Positions 36,350 to 44,559 of a stretch of DNA of 64,000 nucleotides are shown here, one piece after another. Position 1 is the stretch's first letter, and the number at the start of each line of letters is the position of its first letter. A program made the translations under genes and the position numbers. The notes under the pieces were generated by a model. That model was given only the letters and a program-made list of their open reading frames with translations, ran no database searches and was not told where the DNA came from. Origin of the DNA: a virus; IMG/VR virus record IMGVR_UViG_3300032561_000012, positions 20,543 to 84,542 of that record. One strand, given 5' to 3'.

Positions 36350-38074
36350 ATGGCCTGGAAAAAATATTTCAAAACAGCAAACTCAAATTCTGCGGGATTA
36401 ATGAGTCCAATTGGTAGCGGTGGTAATCTACCAGATCCACGTTATAGCAACTATGCTAGCCAACTACCAGAAGTTTACATTGGACACCCAAATCGTACAG
36501 AACGCTACAATCAATACGAACAAATGGACATGGACAGTGAAGTAAACGCGGCACTAGATATCCTTGCTGAGTTCATGACGCAACCTAATATTGAAAACGG
36601 CACAGGTTTTGATTTATTCTTTAAAGAAGATCCAACAGACAACGAAGTTAAGATACTTAAAGACCAATTACAACAATGGGTTAGTTTAAACGATCTTAAC
36701 AAACGCCTATTCAAACTAGTGCGTAATACTATCAAATACGGTGATCAGGTATTCTTGCGTGACCCAGAAACATTTAAGTTATTTTGGACAGAAATGTTCA
36801 AAGTGACCAAGGTTATTGTTAACGAAGCAGAAGGCAAAAAGCCAGAGCAATATGTTATCAAAGACCTAAACATCAATTTTCAAAACCTAACAGCCACAGC
36901 ATTGAGCAGTAGTGATACCTTTGTTAATCACCCGCAGGTAGGTGGACCAAGTGGTAGTTATGTACAACCACAAACACCCTACAGTGGCGGCAGTCGTTTT
37001 AGTCACGCTAAAAATGAAGCTGTTATTGATGCAGAACACGTAGTACACCTAAGCCTAACAGAAGGTTTGGACTTAAACTGGCCATTTGGTAACAGTGTAT
37101 TAGAAAGTATCTTTAAGATCTTTAAACAAAAAGAACTACTAGAAGATGCTATTATTATCTATCGTATACAACGTGCTCCAGAACGCAGAATCTTTAAGAT
37201 TGACGTAGGTAACATGCCAACACACATGGCTATGGCCTATGTTGATCGTATCAAAAATGAAATCCACCAACGTCGTATTCCTACGCAAACAGAAGGTGGA
37301 CAAAACATGATGGATGCTACCTACAATCCATTATCAACTAACGAAGACTACTTTTTCCCAACTACAGCAGATGGTCGTGGATCAACAGTAGAAGTATTCC
37401 CAGGTGGACAAAACCTTGGTGAAATTACAGACTTGCGTTATTTTACTAACAAGATGTTCCGTGGTCTACGTATTCCCTCAAGCTACTTGCCAAACGGTAT
37501 TGACGAAAGTGAACGCACATTCAGTGACGGTAAAACAACCACAGCACTTATTCAAGAATGGCGTTTTAACCAATACTGTATGCGCCTACAACGTTTGATT
37601 GTTGAAAAACTAGACATGGAATTTAAAATGTTCATGCGCTGGAGAGGTGTAAACATTGACAACAGCTTATTTGAACTACGTTTCAATGAACCACAAAACT
37701 TTGCCAAATATCGTCAAGCTGAGCTTGATCAAACACGTATTGCTACATTCACGAGCCTAGAAGGTATTGGGTATTTGAGCAAACGTTTCCTACTAGAACG
37801 TTACCTAGATCTAAGCGAAGAAGAAATGACACGCAACGATGAGCTATGGGCTCAGGAAAACGGTGTAGTAGAAGATACTACTGCTCCTGATGCTGGTCTA
37901 CGTAGCGTTGGCGTAAGTAATGCAGGTATTCAACAGGATTTAGAAACTCTAACGCCAAATCCTGAAGGACAACTGCCGGCTGGCGCAGTGCCAGGAGGCC
38001 CAGAAGAAGCAGGTGCTCCAGGTAGCGCACCAGCTGGCGGTGGTGGTGCTCCCGCTGGTGGATTAGGTTTGTAG
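36350..38074 (+). CDS. gp20: Portal protein gp20
   Basis: A 574-residue portal subunit. Diagnostic gp20 segments include RTERYNQYEQMDMDSEVNAA, LDILAEFMTQ, FKLVRNTIKYGDQVFLRD, YRIQRAPERRIFKIDVGNMP, FFPTTADGRGSTVEVFPGGQ and DLRYFTNKMFRGLRIPSSYL. Twelve copies form the vertex through which DNA is packaged and to which neck and tail attach; the portal also nucleates prohead assembly. Length is close to T4 gp20 (524). The extra C-terminal tail (about residues 530-574) is Pro/Gly/Ala-rich and probably disordered. It is the first gene of the capsid operon: portal, small core protein, acidic core protein, protease, scaffold, major capsid. Confidence 0.96.
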   Translation: MAWKKYFKTANSNSAGLMSPIGSGGNLPDPRYSNYASQLPEVYIGHPNRTERYNQYEQMDMDSEVNAALDILAEFMTQPNIENGTGFDLFFKEDPTDNEVKILKDQLQQWVSLNDLNKRLFKLVRNTIKYGDQVFLRDPETFKLFWTEMFKVTKVIVNEAEGKKPEQYVIKDLNINFQNLTATALSSSDTFVNHPQVGGPSGSYVQPQTPYSGGSRFSHAKNEAVIDAEHVVHLSLTEGLDLNWPFGNSVLESIFKIFKQKELLEDAIIIYRIQRAPERRIFKIDVGNMPTHMAMAYVDRIKNEIHQRRIPTQTEGGQNMMDATYNPLSTNEDYFFPTTADGRGSTVEVFPGGQNLGEITDLRYFTNKMFRGLRIPSSYLPNGIDESERTFSDGKTTTALIQEWRFNQYCMRLQRLIVEKLDMEFKMFMRWRGVNIDNSLFELRFNEPQNFAKYRQAELDQTRIATFTSLEGIGYLSKRFLLERYLDLSEEEMTRNDELWAQENGVVEDTTAPDAGLRSVGVSNAGIQQDLETLTPNPEGQLPAGAVPGGPEEAGAPGSAPAGGGGAPAGGLGL

Positions 38075-38093
38075 GTTTTTGGTAAATAATAAC

Positions 38094-38318
38094 ATGAACC
38101 TACTAGAAGTCTTTGACCAAATGCCGCAGGGCTATCGCAGCGAAAAAGAAGATCATACTGAGATAAAACTCAAAGATCTACGTAAAACCAAGCTGACTCT
38201 AAAGCAGATTAATCGCCTACGTATTATGAATGATGTACGTAAGTTAGAACACGAACAAAAGATCACAGGCGTACAAAAACAGTACAAAGCCCCTCCAGCT
38301 GAAGCGTCAGTAGCATAG
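38094..38318 (+). CDS. Small prohead-module protein between gp20 and the acidic core protein
   Basis: 74 residues from ATG 38094 (MNLLEVFDQMPQGY); an upstream in-frame TTG at 38079 is less likely. The protein is charged and helical, with DHTEIKLKDLRKTKLTLKQI and NRLRIMNDVRKLEHEQKI. Similar short genes sit after the portal gene in related marine phages, as I recall, without an assigned role. The context suggests a prohead core or scaffolding accessory. It ends in AEASVA and is followed by 132 nt with an AAGGAG site for the next gene. No catalytic motif is visible. Confidence 0.65.
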   Translation: MNLLEVFDQMPQGYRSEKEDHTEIKLKDLRKTKLTLKQINRLRIMNDVRKLEHEQKITGVQKQYKAPPAEASVA

Positions 38319-38450
38319 TTATCCTCCAAAACGATTCAAAAAACTAGCATTTAACCCCCTTTTCTGTAATAAAAAGTAAATATATTAACATAATACATTT
38401 ACTCTCAAGTATTAGTCCGGATTTAATATTAATTTTTAAGGAGTTCTTAA

Positions 38451-39389
38451 ATGAGCAACAAATACGAACAATTAGTCGAATTCATCATTAACGATGAAAC
38501 AGACAAAGCTCGTGAACTTTTCCACAAGATCGTTGTAGAAAAATCACGTGATATCTATGAAAGTCTAGTTGAAGAAGAAGACCTAGACGAAGTAATGGGT
38601 GGCAACGAAGTTGAAGAAATGGTTAACGACGTTCAAATGGACGAAGAAGGCATTTCAGAAGAAGAAGAAGAGTTTGGTGACGAAGAAGATTCTGAAGAAG
38701 ACGAAGATGGTGCTTTTGATCACGACGAAGGTCACGAAGAAGCTGGTGAAGCTGAATTAGAAGATCGCGTGGTTGACCTAGAGTCAGCACTTGACGAACT
38801 TAAAGCAGAATTTGATGCACTAATGGCTGATGAACAACATGAACCAGAACATCATGATGGTGTTGACGATCCAAATTTTGGCGGCGAAGAAGACATGATG
38901 TACGAGTCAGCTGAAGACGACGAAGAAGATGACGAAGAAGACGACGAAGAAGATTTAGAAGAATCTATCGTTCGTGAATACGTTGAAAACGTTGGTACAC
39001 CTTACTCAGGTGAATTAGATGGTAAAGAAGGTAAAACAGTTGGTACAGGTAAAAGCTTCAAATCACCTATCCAAACTAAAGACCCTGTAGCATCTAAGAA
39101 CGACATGGGTGGTTCAGCTAAGAATATCGCTACTGGTAAAGCTAATGCTAATCCAGATGGCAACACACCAGCTAAAGAAGGTGCTGCAAACGCTTACAAG
39201 AAAGGCGAAACAAAAATGCCACACAGCGGTCAATTTAAAAACGTACCAGGCAGCAAGAAAGTTTGGGATGGTGGCGGAGATGGCGGTCACGGTGCTGAAA
39301 AGAAAGGCGCTGGTGAAGGTAAACTAGCTGGTAACGACGGTAGTCGCCCAATTGGCAAAACACCTGTTATCAAAACAACACCACGTTAA
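38451..39389 (+). CDS. gp67: Acidic prohead core protein, gp67-like
   Basis: A 312-residue, very acidic protein. The N-terminal QLVEFIINDETDKARELFHK followed by IVVEKSRDIYESLVEEED resembles the start of T4 gp67 (short helix, then an acidic run). Residues about 60-170 are mostly Glu and Asp, and the C-terminal 120 residues are Gly/Lys/Asn-rich. T4 gp67 (80 residues) is an internal core protein cut by gp21 into small peptides; this version is about four times longer. A central helix VDLESALDELKAEFDALM looks like a coiled coil. It has an AAGGAG ribosome site and precedes the protease gene. The gp67 name rests on the N-terminus, composition and position. Confidence 0.6.
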   Translation: MSNKYEQLVEFIINDETDKARELFHKIVVEKSRDIYESLVEEEDLDEVMGGNEVEEMVNDVQMDEEGISEEEEEFGDEEDSEEDEDGAFDHDEGHEEAGEAELEDRVVDLESALDELKAEFDALMADEQHEPEHHDGVDDPNFGGEEDMMYESAEDDEEDDEEDDEEDLEESIVREYVENVGTPYSGELDGKEGKTVGTGKSFKSPIQTKDPVASKNDMGGSAKNIATGKANANPDGNTPAKEGAANAYKKGETKMPHSGQFKNVPGSKKVWDGGGDGGHGAEKKGAGEGKLAGNDGSRPIGKTPVIKTTPR

Positions 39390-39408
39390 TTATTAGGAAA
39401 CCATAGCA

Positions 39409-40050
39409 ATGGCATTTTATCTTAAAGAGAACTTAACTTTTGACGCAGCTAGAATGGAGGTTCTAACAGAATCTTCAGCTGACGGCAAAGGTAAGAATCT
39501 TTACATGAAAGGTATTTTCATTCAAGGTGGCGTTAAAAACCACAATGAACGTGTATACCCAGTAACTGAGATTGAAAGAGCCGTTAGCACACTAAATGAA
39601 CAAATCAAGGGTGGCTACAGCGTCTTAGGCGAAGTAGATCACCCTGATGATTTGAAAATCAATTTAGATCGCGTGTCACATATGATTACTGATATGTGGA
39701 TGGATGGTCCTAATGGTTTTGGCAAATTAAAGATTCTTCCTACTCCAATGGGTCAGTTAGTTCAGACCATGTTGGAATCAGGAGTAAAACTTGGTGTTTC
39801 ATCTCGTGGTAGCGGCAACGTGAACGAGGGAGACGGCAAAGTAAGTGACTTTGAAATAGTCACAGTAGATGTAGTTGCGCAACCAAGCGCACCAAATGCA
39901 TATCCAACAGCTATCTACGAGGGGTTGATGAATATGCGCGGTGGCAGTAAGGTATTCGAGATGGCAAAAGAAGCCAGCGCAGATCAAAAGGTACAAAAAT
40001 ATTTGAAAGAGCAAGTTACTCGCTTGATCAAAGATTTGAAAATTAAATAG
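39409..40050 (+). CDS. gp21: Prohead protease gp21
   Basis: A 213-residue serine protease of the T4 prohead family. Visible landmarks are MKGIFIQGGVKNHNERVYP, YSVLGEVDHPDDLKINL (the DHP His is the likely catalytic His), GVKLGVSSRGSG (Ser nucleophile) and DFEIVTVDVVAQPSAPNAY. It is activated inside the prohead, cleaves core proteins and trims the capsid protein after Glu in L-x-E type sites, then destroys itself. Length matches T4 gp21 (212). It lies between the acidic core protein and the scaffold, as expected. Confidence 0.95.
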   Translation: MAFYLKENLTFDAARMEVLTESSADGKGKNLYMKGIFIQGGVKNHNERVYPVTEIERAVSTLNEQIKGGYSVLGEVDHPDDLKINLDRVSHMITDMWMDGPNGFGKLKILPTPMGQLVQTMLESGVKLGVSSRGSGNVNEGDGKVSDFEIVTVDVVAQPSAPNAYPTAIYEGLMNMRGGSKVFEMAKEASADQKVQKYLKEQVTRLIKDLKIK

Positions 40051-40059
40051 GAGATCACA

Positions 40060-41154
40060 ATGTTAGACGCTATCAAACCATTGTTGGAAAGCGGCATCAT
40101 TAATGAAGATACTAAGCAAGCTATCAGCGAAGCTTGGGAATCACAAATTAATGAAGCACGTGAAGCTGTTCGCTCTGAATTGCGCGAAGAGTTTGCACAA
40201 CGCTATACACATGACAAACAAGTAATGGTTGAAGCTCTAGACAAAATGGTTACTGAAAGTCTCGCCGCTGAACTCAAAGAGTTCGCCGAAGAGAAACAAG
40301 CTCTTGTTGAAGACCGCGTGAAATTTAAACGTCACATGGTTGAATCAGCAGGTAAGTTTAATGACTTTATGGTTACTAAACTTGCAGAAGAAATCAAAGA
40401 ACTACGTGCAGATAAGAAAGTTCAAAACGAAGCAGTAGCTAAGTTAGAACGTTTTGTTATTCATGCGCTAGCTGAAGAGATCAAAGAGTTTGACCAAGAC
40501 AAGCAAGCTGTTGTTGAAACTAAAGTAAAACTAGTAGCAGAAGCTAAACAAAAATTAGCTAAACTACAAGAAGCTTTTGTTGCTCGCAGTGCTAAACTTG
40601 TTAAGGAAGCAGTGGCAAACAATCTAGGCTCAGAACTAGCTCAACTTAAAGAAGATATCCAAGCTGCTCGTGAGAACATGTTTGGTCGTCGCTTATTTGA
40701 AGCATTTGCTCAAGAATTCGCTGTTACACACTTAAGTGAAAACGCTGAATTCGCAAAACTTAAAGCAGAAATTGCAACGAAAGATGCAGTGATCGCTGAA
40801 AGCAAAAAAGCACTAGCTGAAAAAGAAGTATTAGTTGAGTCAAAAGAAAAAGAAGTTCGAGTAATCAAAGAAAGTGTAACTCGCAAGGAAGCACTAAACG
40901 GTTTACTCAAAACATTAAACAAAGAGAAAGCTGAAGTAATGAGCAGCCTACTCGAGAATGTGCAAACTGATCGTCTTCAGGCTGCATATGAAAAGTATCT
41001 ACCAGCAGTTCTAAACAACACTCCAGCTGTTAAAGCTGAAAAAGCTGTATTAGCTGAGAGTCGTGTAGAAGTGACAGGTGATAAATCTGCTAAAACAGAC
41101 GTAGAAGTTGCTACTAATGTAGTCGACATCAAACGTTTAGCAGGGCTAAAATAG
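40060..41154 (+). CDS. gp22: Prohead core scaffolding protein gp22
   Basis: A 364-residue, Lys/Glu/Ala-rich, almost entirely helical protein with long heptad stretches such as LAEEIKELRADKKVQNEAVA and AEAKQKLAKLQEAFVARSAK. NMFGRRLFEAFAQEFAVTHL (about residues 206-225) is a recognisable gp22 block. It forms the internal core around which gp23 assembles and is then degraded by gp21. It is longer than T4 gp22 (269). The start MLDAIKPLLESGIIN has a GGAGA site 6 nt upstream, and gp23 follows after 28 nt. Confidence 0.9.
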   Translation: MLDAIKPLLESGIINEDTKQAISEAWESQINEAREAVRSELREEFAQRYTHDKQVMVEALDKMVTESLAAELKEFAEEKQALVEDRVKFKRHMVESAGKFNDFMVTKLAEEIKELRADKKVQNEAVAKLERFVIHALAEEIKEFDQDKQAVVETKVKLVAEAKQKLAKLQEAFVARSAKLVKEAVANNLGSELAQLKEDIQAARENMFGRRLFEAFAQEFAVTHLSENAEFAKLKAEIATKDAVIAESKKALAEKEVLVESKEKEVRVIKESVTRKEALNGLLKTLNKEKAEVMSSLLENVQTDRLQAAYEKYLPAVLNNTPAVKAEKAVLAESRVEVTGDKSAKTDVEVATNVVDIKRLAGLK

Positions 41155-41182
41155 TAGTAAATTTTAAAAGGAAAATAAAGAA

Positions 41183-42361
41183 ATGACAACCCAACTATTA
41201 GAAGGCCGTTGGAACGAGACCAAAGACGCCCTGTTAGAAGGTCTACAAGGTTCAAAAAGAACCTCAATGGCAATTATTTTGGAAAACACTAAGAAGCACT
41301 TGATGGAAACTGCAACTAGTGGTGCTACAGCAGTAGGTAACGTAGCAACATTAAACCGCGTGATTCTTCCAGTGATTCGTCGTGTAATGCCAACTGTTAT
41401 CGCTAACGAAATCATCGGTGTTCAACCAATGACTGGCCCTGTAGCGCAAATCCACACTCTACGTGTGCGTTATGCTGACTCACAAGCTGCTGGTTCAATT
41501 GGTGGCGACGCTGCAAGTCCAGGCGATGAAGCATTATCACCATTCAAAATTGCTGTAGCATACTCAAGCCAAACTTCAACAGGTTTAGCTGCATCTACAA
41601 GCTCTTTAGAAGGTACACCAGGTAACAGAATCAACGTTCAAATCTTAAAACAAGTTGTTGAAGCGAAAACTCGCAAACTATCAGCTCGTTGGACATTTGA
41701 AGCTGCGCAAGATGCACAATCTATGCACGGTCTAGACGTTGAAGCTGAAATCATGGCTGCTCTAGCACAAGAAATCACTGTTGAAATCGACCAAGAGATT
41801 TTAAACAGCTTGTTAGCTTTAGCACCAAACACATACAACTACAACCAAGCTACTGTATCAGGTACTGCTACATTCGTTGGTGACGAACACGCTGCTCTAG
41901 CTGTTCTAATCAATCGTTCAGCAAACTTGATTGCACAACGTACACGTCGTGGTGCTGGTAACTGGGCAGTTGTAAGTCCAGAAGCTTTAACAGTGTTACA
42001 ATCTGCAACTACTTCAGCTTTTGCTCGTAGTACAGAAGGTACATTTGAAGCTCCAACAAACAACAAATTTGTTGGTACATTAAACAATGCTATGAAGATC
42101 TATGTAAACAGCTATGCTGCTACTGGTACTTCAGTATTGTTAGGTTATAAAGGTTCTAGCGAAGCTGATGCAGCTGCGTTTTATTGCCCTTATATTCCTC
42201 TAATGAGTTCTGGTGTTGTGTTGGATCCTAGCACATTTGAACCAGTAGTAGGTTTCATGACACGTTATGGTTATGCTGAACTTACAAATACTGCTTCATC
42301 TCTAGGTAACGCAGCTGACTACTTAGAAACAATCGGTATCTCAAACCTATCATTCCAATAA
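41183..42361 (+). CDS. gp23: Major capsid protein gp23
   Basis: A 392-residue HK97-fold capsid protein. Landmarks are SMAIILENTKKHLMETAT, LPVIRRVMPTVIANEIIGVQ, PMTGPVAQIHTLRVRY, RKLSARWTFEAAQDAQSMHG and VEIDQEILNSLLALA. HLME followed by TATSGAT (after Glu42) is the probable gp21 cleavage site, so the mature protein would start near residue 43. It is shorter than T4 gp23 (521). The ribosome site is AAAAGGAAAA. A perfect terminator follows, closing the capsid operon. No gp24-like vertex protein is seen next to it. Confidence 0.96.
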   Translation: MTTQLLEGRWNETKDALLEGLQGSKRTSMAIILENTKKHLMETATSGATAVGNVATLNRVILPVIRRVMPTVIANEIIGVQPMTGPVAQIHTLRVRYADSQAAGSIGGDAASPGDEALSPFKIAVAYSSQTSTGLAASTSSLEGTPGNRINVQILKQVVEAKTRKLSARWTFEAAQDAQSMHGLDVEAEIMAALAQEITVEIDQEILNSLLALAPNTYNYNQATVSGTATFVGDEHAALAVLINRSANLIAQRTRRGAGNWAVVSPEALTVLQSATTSAFARSTEGTFEAPTNNKFVGTLNNAMKIYVNSYAATGTSVLLGYKGSSEADAAAFYCPYIPLMSSGVVLDPSTFEPVVGFMTRYGYAELTNTASSLGNAADYLETIGISNLSFQ

Positions 42362-42386
42362 TATTGGTTTAGTAGTTTTAAGAAAT

Positions 42387-42416
42387 AAAAATAGCACCTT
42401 CGGGTGCTATTTTTTT
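42387..42416. terminator. Bidirectional terminator after gp23
   Basis: The stem AATAGCACC-TTCG-GGTGCTATT is flanked by an A-tract on the left and T6 on the right, so it can stop transcription of gp23 and of the convergent gene at 42419-42745. Confidence 0.9.
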
Positions 42417-42418
42417 AT

Positions 42419-42745
42419 CTAAGCATAATACTCAAAACGTTTTGTTATATCATAGCCATCTTTGCGTTTAATATTTCTTACAGCTTGTAGCAGTACGTTA
42501 GCATCTTTTTGACAAAAGTTGGGATGCCTAAAATTCCACGCACGCTTGCTTTCTGCACGTTCTAAACAGTATAACAAATCCATTTTAACATCAAAACTTT
42601 TAGTAGTTCTAAGCAATTCATTCATATCTTGTATGTCTAAAAAATATTCTACATAATTCTTAGTAGCGTTAATAGTATTGTAGTTAGTAGCACCACCTTT
42701 AAAAACAGGTTTAACACCTTTGTATTTTGCAGTATACCAAGTCAT
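42419..42745 (-). CDS. Unknown 108-aa protein under an early-type promoter (moron-like)
   Basis: 108 residues with MTWYTAKYKGVKPVFKGG at the N-terminus, a helical middle (YVEYFLDIQDMNELLRTTKS) and a basic C-terminus (CQKDANVLLQAVRNIKRKDG, then TKRFEYYA). I do not recognise a family. It is the only minus-strand gene between 34.1 and 61.9 kb. It has its own consensus-like sigma70 promoter (TTGACT-17-TATACT), an AGGAG site 7 nt before the ATG, and a terminator shared with gp23. So it is an independent early unit inside a late block, as with morons. A role in host takeover or superinfection is possible, but nothing in the sequence names one. Confidence 0.75.
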   Translation of the reverse strand: MTWYTAKYKGVKPVFKGGATNYNTINATKNYVEYFLDIQDMNELLRTTKSFDVKMDLLYCLERAESKRAWNFRHPNFCQKDANVLLQAVRNIKRKDGYDITKRFEYYA

Positions 42746-42772
42746 TATCTGCTCCTAGTAAAAAGAAATGCT

Positions 42773-42801
42773 AGTATAACATATTTTGGTTAAAAAGTCA
42801 A
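42773..42801 (-). promoter_or_regulatory. Strong sigma70-type promoter for the 108-aa gene
   Basis: On the minus strand TTGACT, 17 nt, TATACT, 28 nt upstream of the ATG. It is among the best consensus matches in the window. Confidence 0.8.
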
Positions 42802-42830
42802 GCATAATTATTGAGTATCAATGGATTACA

Positions 42831-42838
42831 TATAAATA
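42831..42838 (+). promoter_or_regulatory. Late promoter (TATAAATA) for the membrane-protein gene
   Basis: A perfect TATAAATA 38 nt before ATG 42877, divergent from the early promoter at 42773-42801. It rules out the TTG start at 42811. Confidence 0.8.
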
Positions 42839-42876
42839 CAGTTACTATACTATCAAATTCCTTAAGGAGAATTCAA

Positions 42877-43281
42877 ATGGCAGATGAACAAGTAGTAGAC
42901 CCAGTACCAACTCCAGCACAACTAGCGGCTGGTGCAACAGAACCAGTACCAGCTCCAACTGTAGCAGAACCAGCGGTAGCACCAACTACTCCTGAAGTTG
43001 TGACTCATAGTGAAAGTTTATTGGCTAAAGTAGCTAAAGATTTGGAAAACAGCAAATTAGTAGTTGCGGCTGAACAGGCAAAACAAAAAGCCCTTTTAGC
43101 AGTAGTAGCAGATACTAAAGCTGGCATTGACAAACTACATGCTGACTTAACAGCATTTACTTCAACAATTAAAGCTGAAGAACAAAAAGTTGTAAGTTGG
43201 ACAGAAACACACAAAACTAAAGTGGCTGCGATTGTTATCGCTGTCGCAGTTCTTGCTTGGTTAGTAGTTACTAAACTATAA
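42877..43281 (+). CDS. Late tail-anchored membrane protein, function unknown
   Basis: 134 residues from ATG 42877, chosen because a TAAGGAGA site lies 6-7 nt upstream and a TATAAATA promoter precedes it. Residues 1-45 are Pro/Ala/Thr-rich. Residues about 46-110 form a helix with AKDLENSKLVVAAEQAKQKA and HADLTAFTSTIKAEEQKV. The end is a single transmembrane segment (VAAIVIAVAVLAWLVVTKL) preceded by KTK. This tail-anchored layout could suit a holin-, spanin- or membrane-remodelling function, or a virion protein, but there is no specific motif. It is a single-gene late unit followed by its own terminator. Confidence 0.75.
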   Translation: MADEQVVDPVPTPAQLAAGATEPVPAPTVAEPAVAPTTPEVVTHSESLLAKVAKDLENSKLVVAAEQAKQKALLAVVADTKAGIDKLHADLTAFTSTIKAEEQKVVSWTETHKTKVAAIVIAVAVLAWLVVTKL

Positions 43282-43294
43282 ACTAAAGTGATTC

Positions 43295-43319
43295 AAAAAG
43301 CCCCTTATAGGGGCTTTTT
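43295..43319. terminator. Terminator after the membrane-protein gene
   Basis: AAAAAGCCCC-TTATA-GGGGCTTTTT, a 6-bp GC-rich stem extended by A-T pairs and ending in a T-tract. Confidence 0.88.
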
Positions 43320-43332
43320 CTTTGGCTATTGC

Positions 43333-43340
43333 GATAAATA
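43333..43340 (+). promoter_or_regulatory. Late promoter (GATAAATA) for the 43419 gene
   Basis: GATAAATA, 78 nt before the ATG. The leader contains a 12-codon frame from ATG 43369 (MQPHCVGLERHL) with a GAGAG element before it. Confidence 0.65.
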
Positions 43341-43418
43341 TACTTGTTCACTCAGACAAGAGAGTTTATGCAGCCCCACTGCGTAGGCCTAGAACGCCAT
43401 TTATAAAGGAGAAAACAA

Positions 43419-43850
43419 ATGGGACGTCCAATTAAATTAACACAAAGCAGTTCAATTGACAAAGGTTACAACACTGGCTACGGTGGCACTATTGGTGCTG
43501 GCCATGCCATTACAAGCGTTTATACTATTGCTTTCAATTACAAAACAGCTGGTAATGTATTAGTCACAAATGGTTATGCATCAACACAAAAAGGCGCACA
43601 AAAGTTTACAGTTGCTAACGCGGCTGGCGGACAAACTACATCAGTTTATCTAGTAAACCCAACAAGTGGTTTTGCAAATATGGCTGCTAACACAGCGGCA
43701 GTATTATGCTATAACACAAGTAATGTAGCTTTCTATGCTAAACGTATTACAGACCATTGGGTTAAAGACTGGAATGGTAACAGATATGTTTACAAATCTG
43801 GACTTAACGTAGTAGCAACAGCTAACTGGGCAAACGTTGCAACAAACTAA
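43419..43850 (+). CDS. Small virion-type structural protein (143 aa)
   Basis: 143 residues beginning MGRPIKLTQSSSIDKGYN, with an AAGGAGAAAA site. The sequence is Gly/Thr/Asn/Ala-rich and beta-like (TTSVYLVNPTSGFANMAANT, FYAKRITDHWVKDWNGNRYV). Proteins starting MGRPI are, as I recall, common small structural proteins in marine T4-like phages, possibly capsid decorations or fibre parts. It is expressed as its own late unit with a promoter 78 nt upstream and a strong terminator downstream, just after the capsid operon. High-level expression and a head-decoration role would fit, but that is inference. Confidence 0.6.
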   Translation: MGRPIKLTQSSSIDKGYNTGYGGTIGAGHAITSVYTIAFNYKTAGNVLVTNGYASTQKGAQKFTVANAAGGQTTSVYLVNPTSGFANMAANTAAVLCYNTSNVAFYAKRITDHWVKDWNGNRYVYKSGLNVVATANWANVATN

Positions 43851-43866
43851 TTGATTTAGTTAAATT

Positions 43867-43897
43867 AAAAATAGCACCTACGGGTGCTATTTTTTTT
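43867..43897. terminator. Bidirectional-looking terminator after the 143-aa gene
   Basis: AAAAATAGCACC-TACG-GGTGCTATTTTTTTT. The 9-bp stem is identical to that of the terminator at 42387-42416; only the loop differs. Confidence 0.9.
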
Positions 43898-43919
43898 GTC
43901 TCTGGTGTTGAATAAAACA

Positions 43920-43927
43920 GATAAATA
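43920..43927 (+). promoter_or_regulatory. Late promoter (GATAAATA) for the first fibre gene
   Basis: GATAAATA, 20 nt before ATG 43948, with a TGGAAG ribosome site in between. Confidence 0.72.
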
Positions 43928-43947
43928 ATAGAAACTGGAAGATTTAA

Positions 43948-44550
43948 ATGGCAATCGTTAAAAAACTTGGTGCACCTTATACCATAACAACTACCAATAA
44001 CAGCGATACTATTACGCTAGCAACTACATCACCTCTTGGTGTAATCATTGCCGGCAATTTAACTGTAATAGGCAATACTGCGCAAGTAGAGTCAAATGTT
44101 ACTAGTATCACTGACAATTTTGTAACTCTAAATGCAGGTGAAACTGGTCATGGGGTTAGCTTACTCGGCACAACTTCAGGTATTATTATTGATCGTGGAT
44201 TGTATGCTAATGTAAAATTACAATGGCAAGAAGGCGCAAACGTTTGGCAAGTAAGTGATAACACAGGCATAAACTTTGTTAATATAGCCACTAGCTCAAC
44301 AACCATTGCTAATCTACAAGCAGATCCAAATCCAACTTTAGGTGGTAATCTGCTGACCAATGGATATCACATAGAATTTGACTACACTAATATAATTCCA
44401 AGTGCAACAGCTAACGTTGCTACAGCCACACAAATTTATGCGGCAGCTCCAGGTAGTGCTGGTAGCGGATTATATGTGACCAATTCTAGTACAGCTAACC
44501 AAGAATTAGTAACTAAGAGTAAAGCAATTGTTTACTCATTAATATTATAG
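43948..44550 (+). CDS. Fibre-type structural protein (200 aa)
   Basis: 200 residues. After MAIVKKLGAPYTITTTNNSD comes a domain with TDNFVTLNAGETGHGVS and GIIIDRGLYANVKLQWQEG (about residues 55-95). This DNxxxLNxGETGxGV / IxIDRG pair occurs in many T4-like marine fibre proteins. The C-terminal half has PNPTLGGNLLTNGYHI, another recurrent fibre motif. It opens a run of six or more overlapping or closely spaced fibre and decoration genes on the plus strand. It is likely a short fibre subunit or fibre-base protein. No catalytic residues are seen. Confidence 0.65.
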   Translation: MAIVKKLGAPYTITTTNNSDTITLATTSPLGVIIAGNLTVIGNTAQVESNVTSITDNFVTLNAGETGHGVSLLGTTSGIIIDRGLYANVKLQWQEGANVWQVSDNTGINFVNIATSSTTIANLQADPNPTLGGNLLTNGYHIEFDYTNIIPSATANVATATQIYAAAPGSAGSGLYVTNSSTANQELVTKSKAIVYSLIL

Positions 44551-44559
44551 GATTTTAAA

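Noticed and set aside
42811-42876. TTG start extending the membrane protein
   Set aside because: It is upstream of or within the late promoter, while ATG 42877 has a strong TAAGGAGA site.
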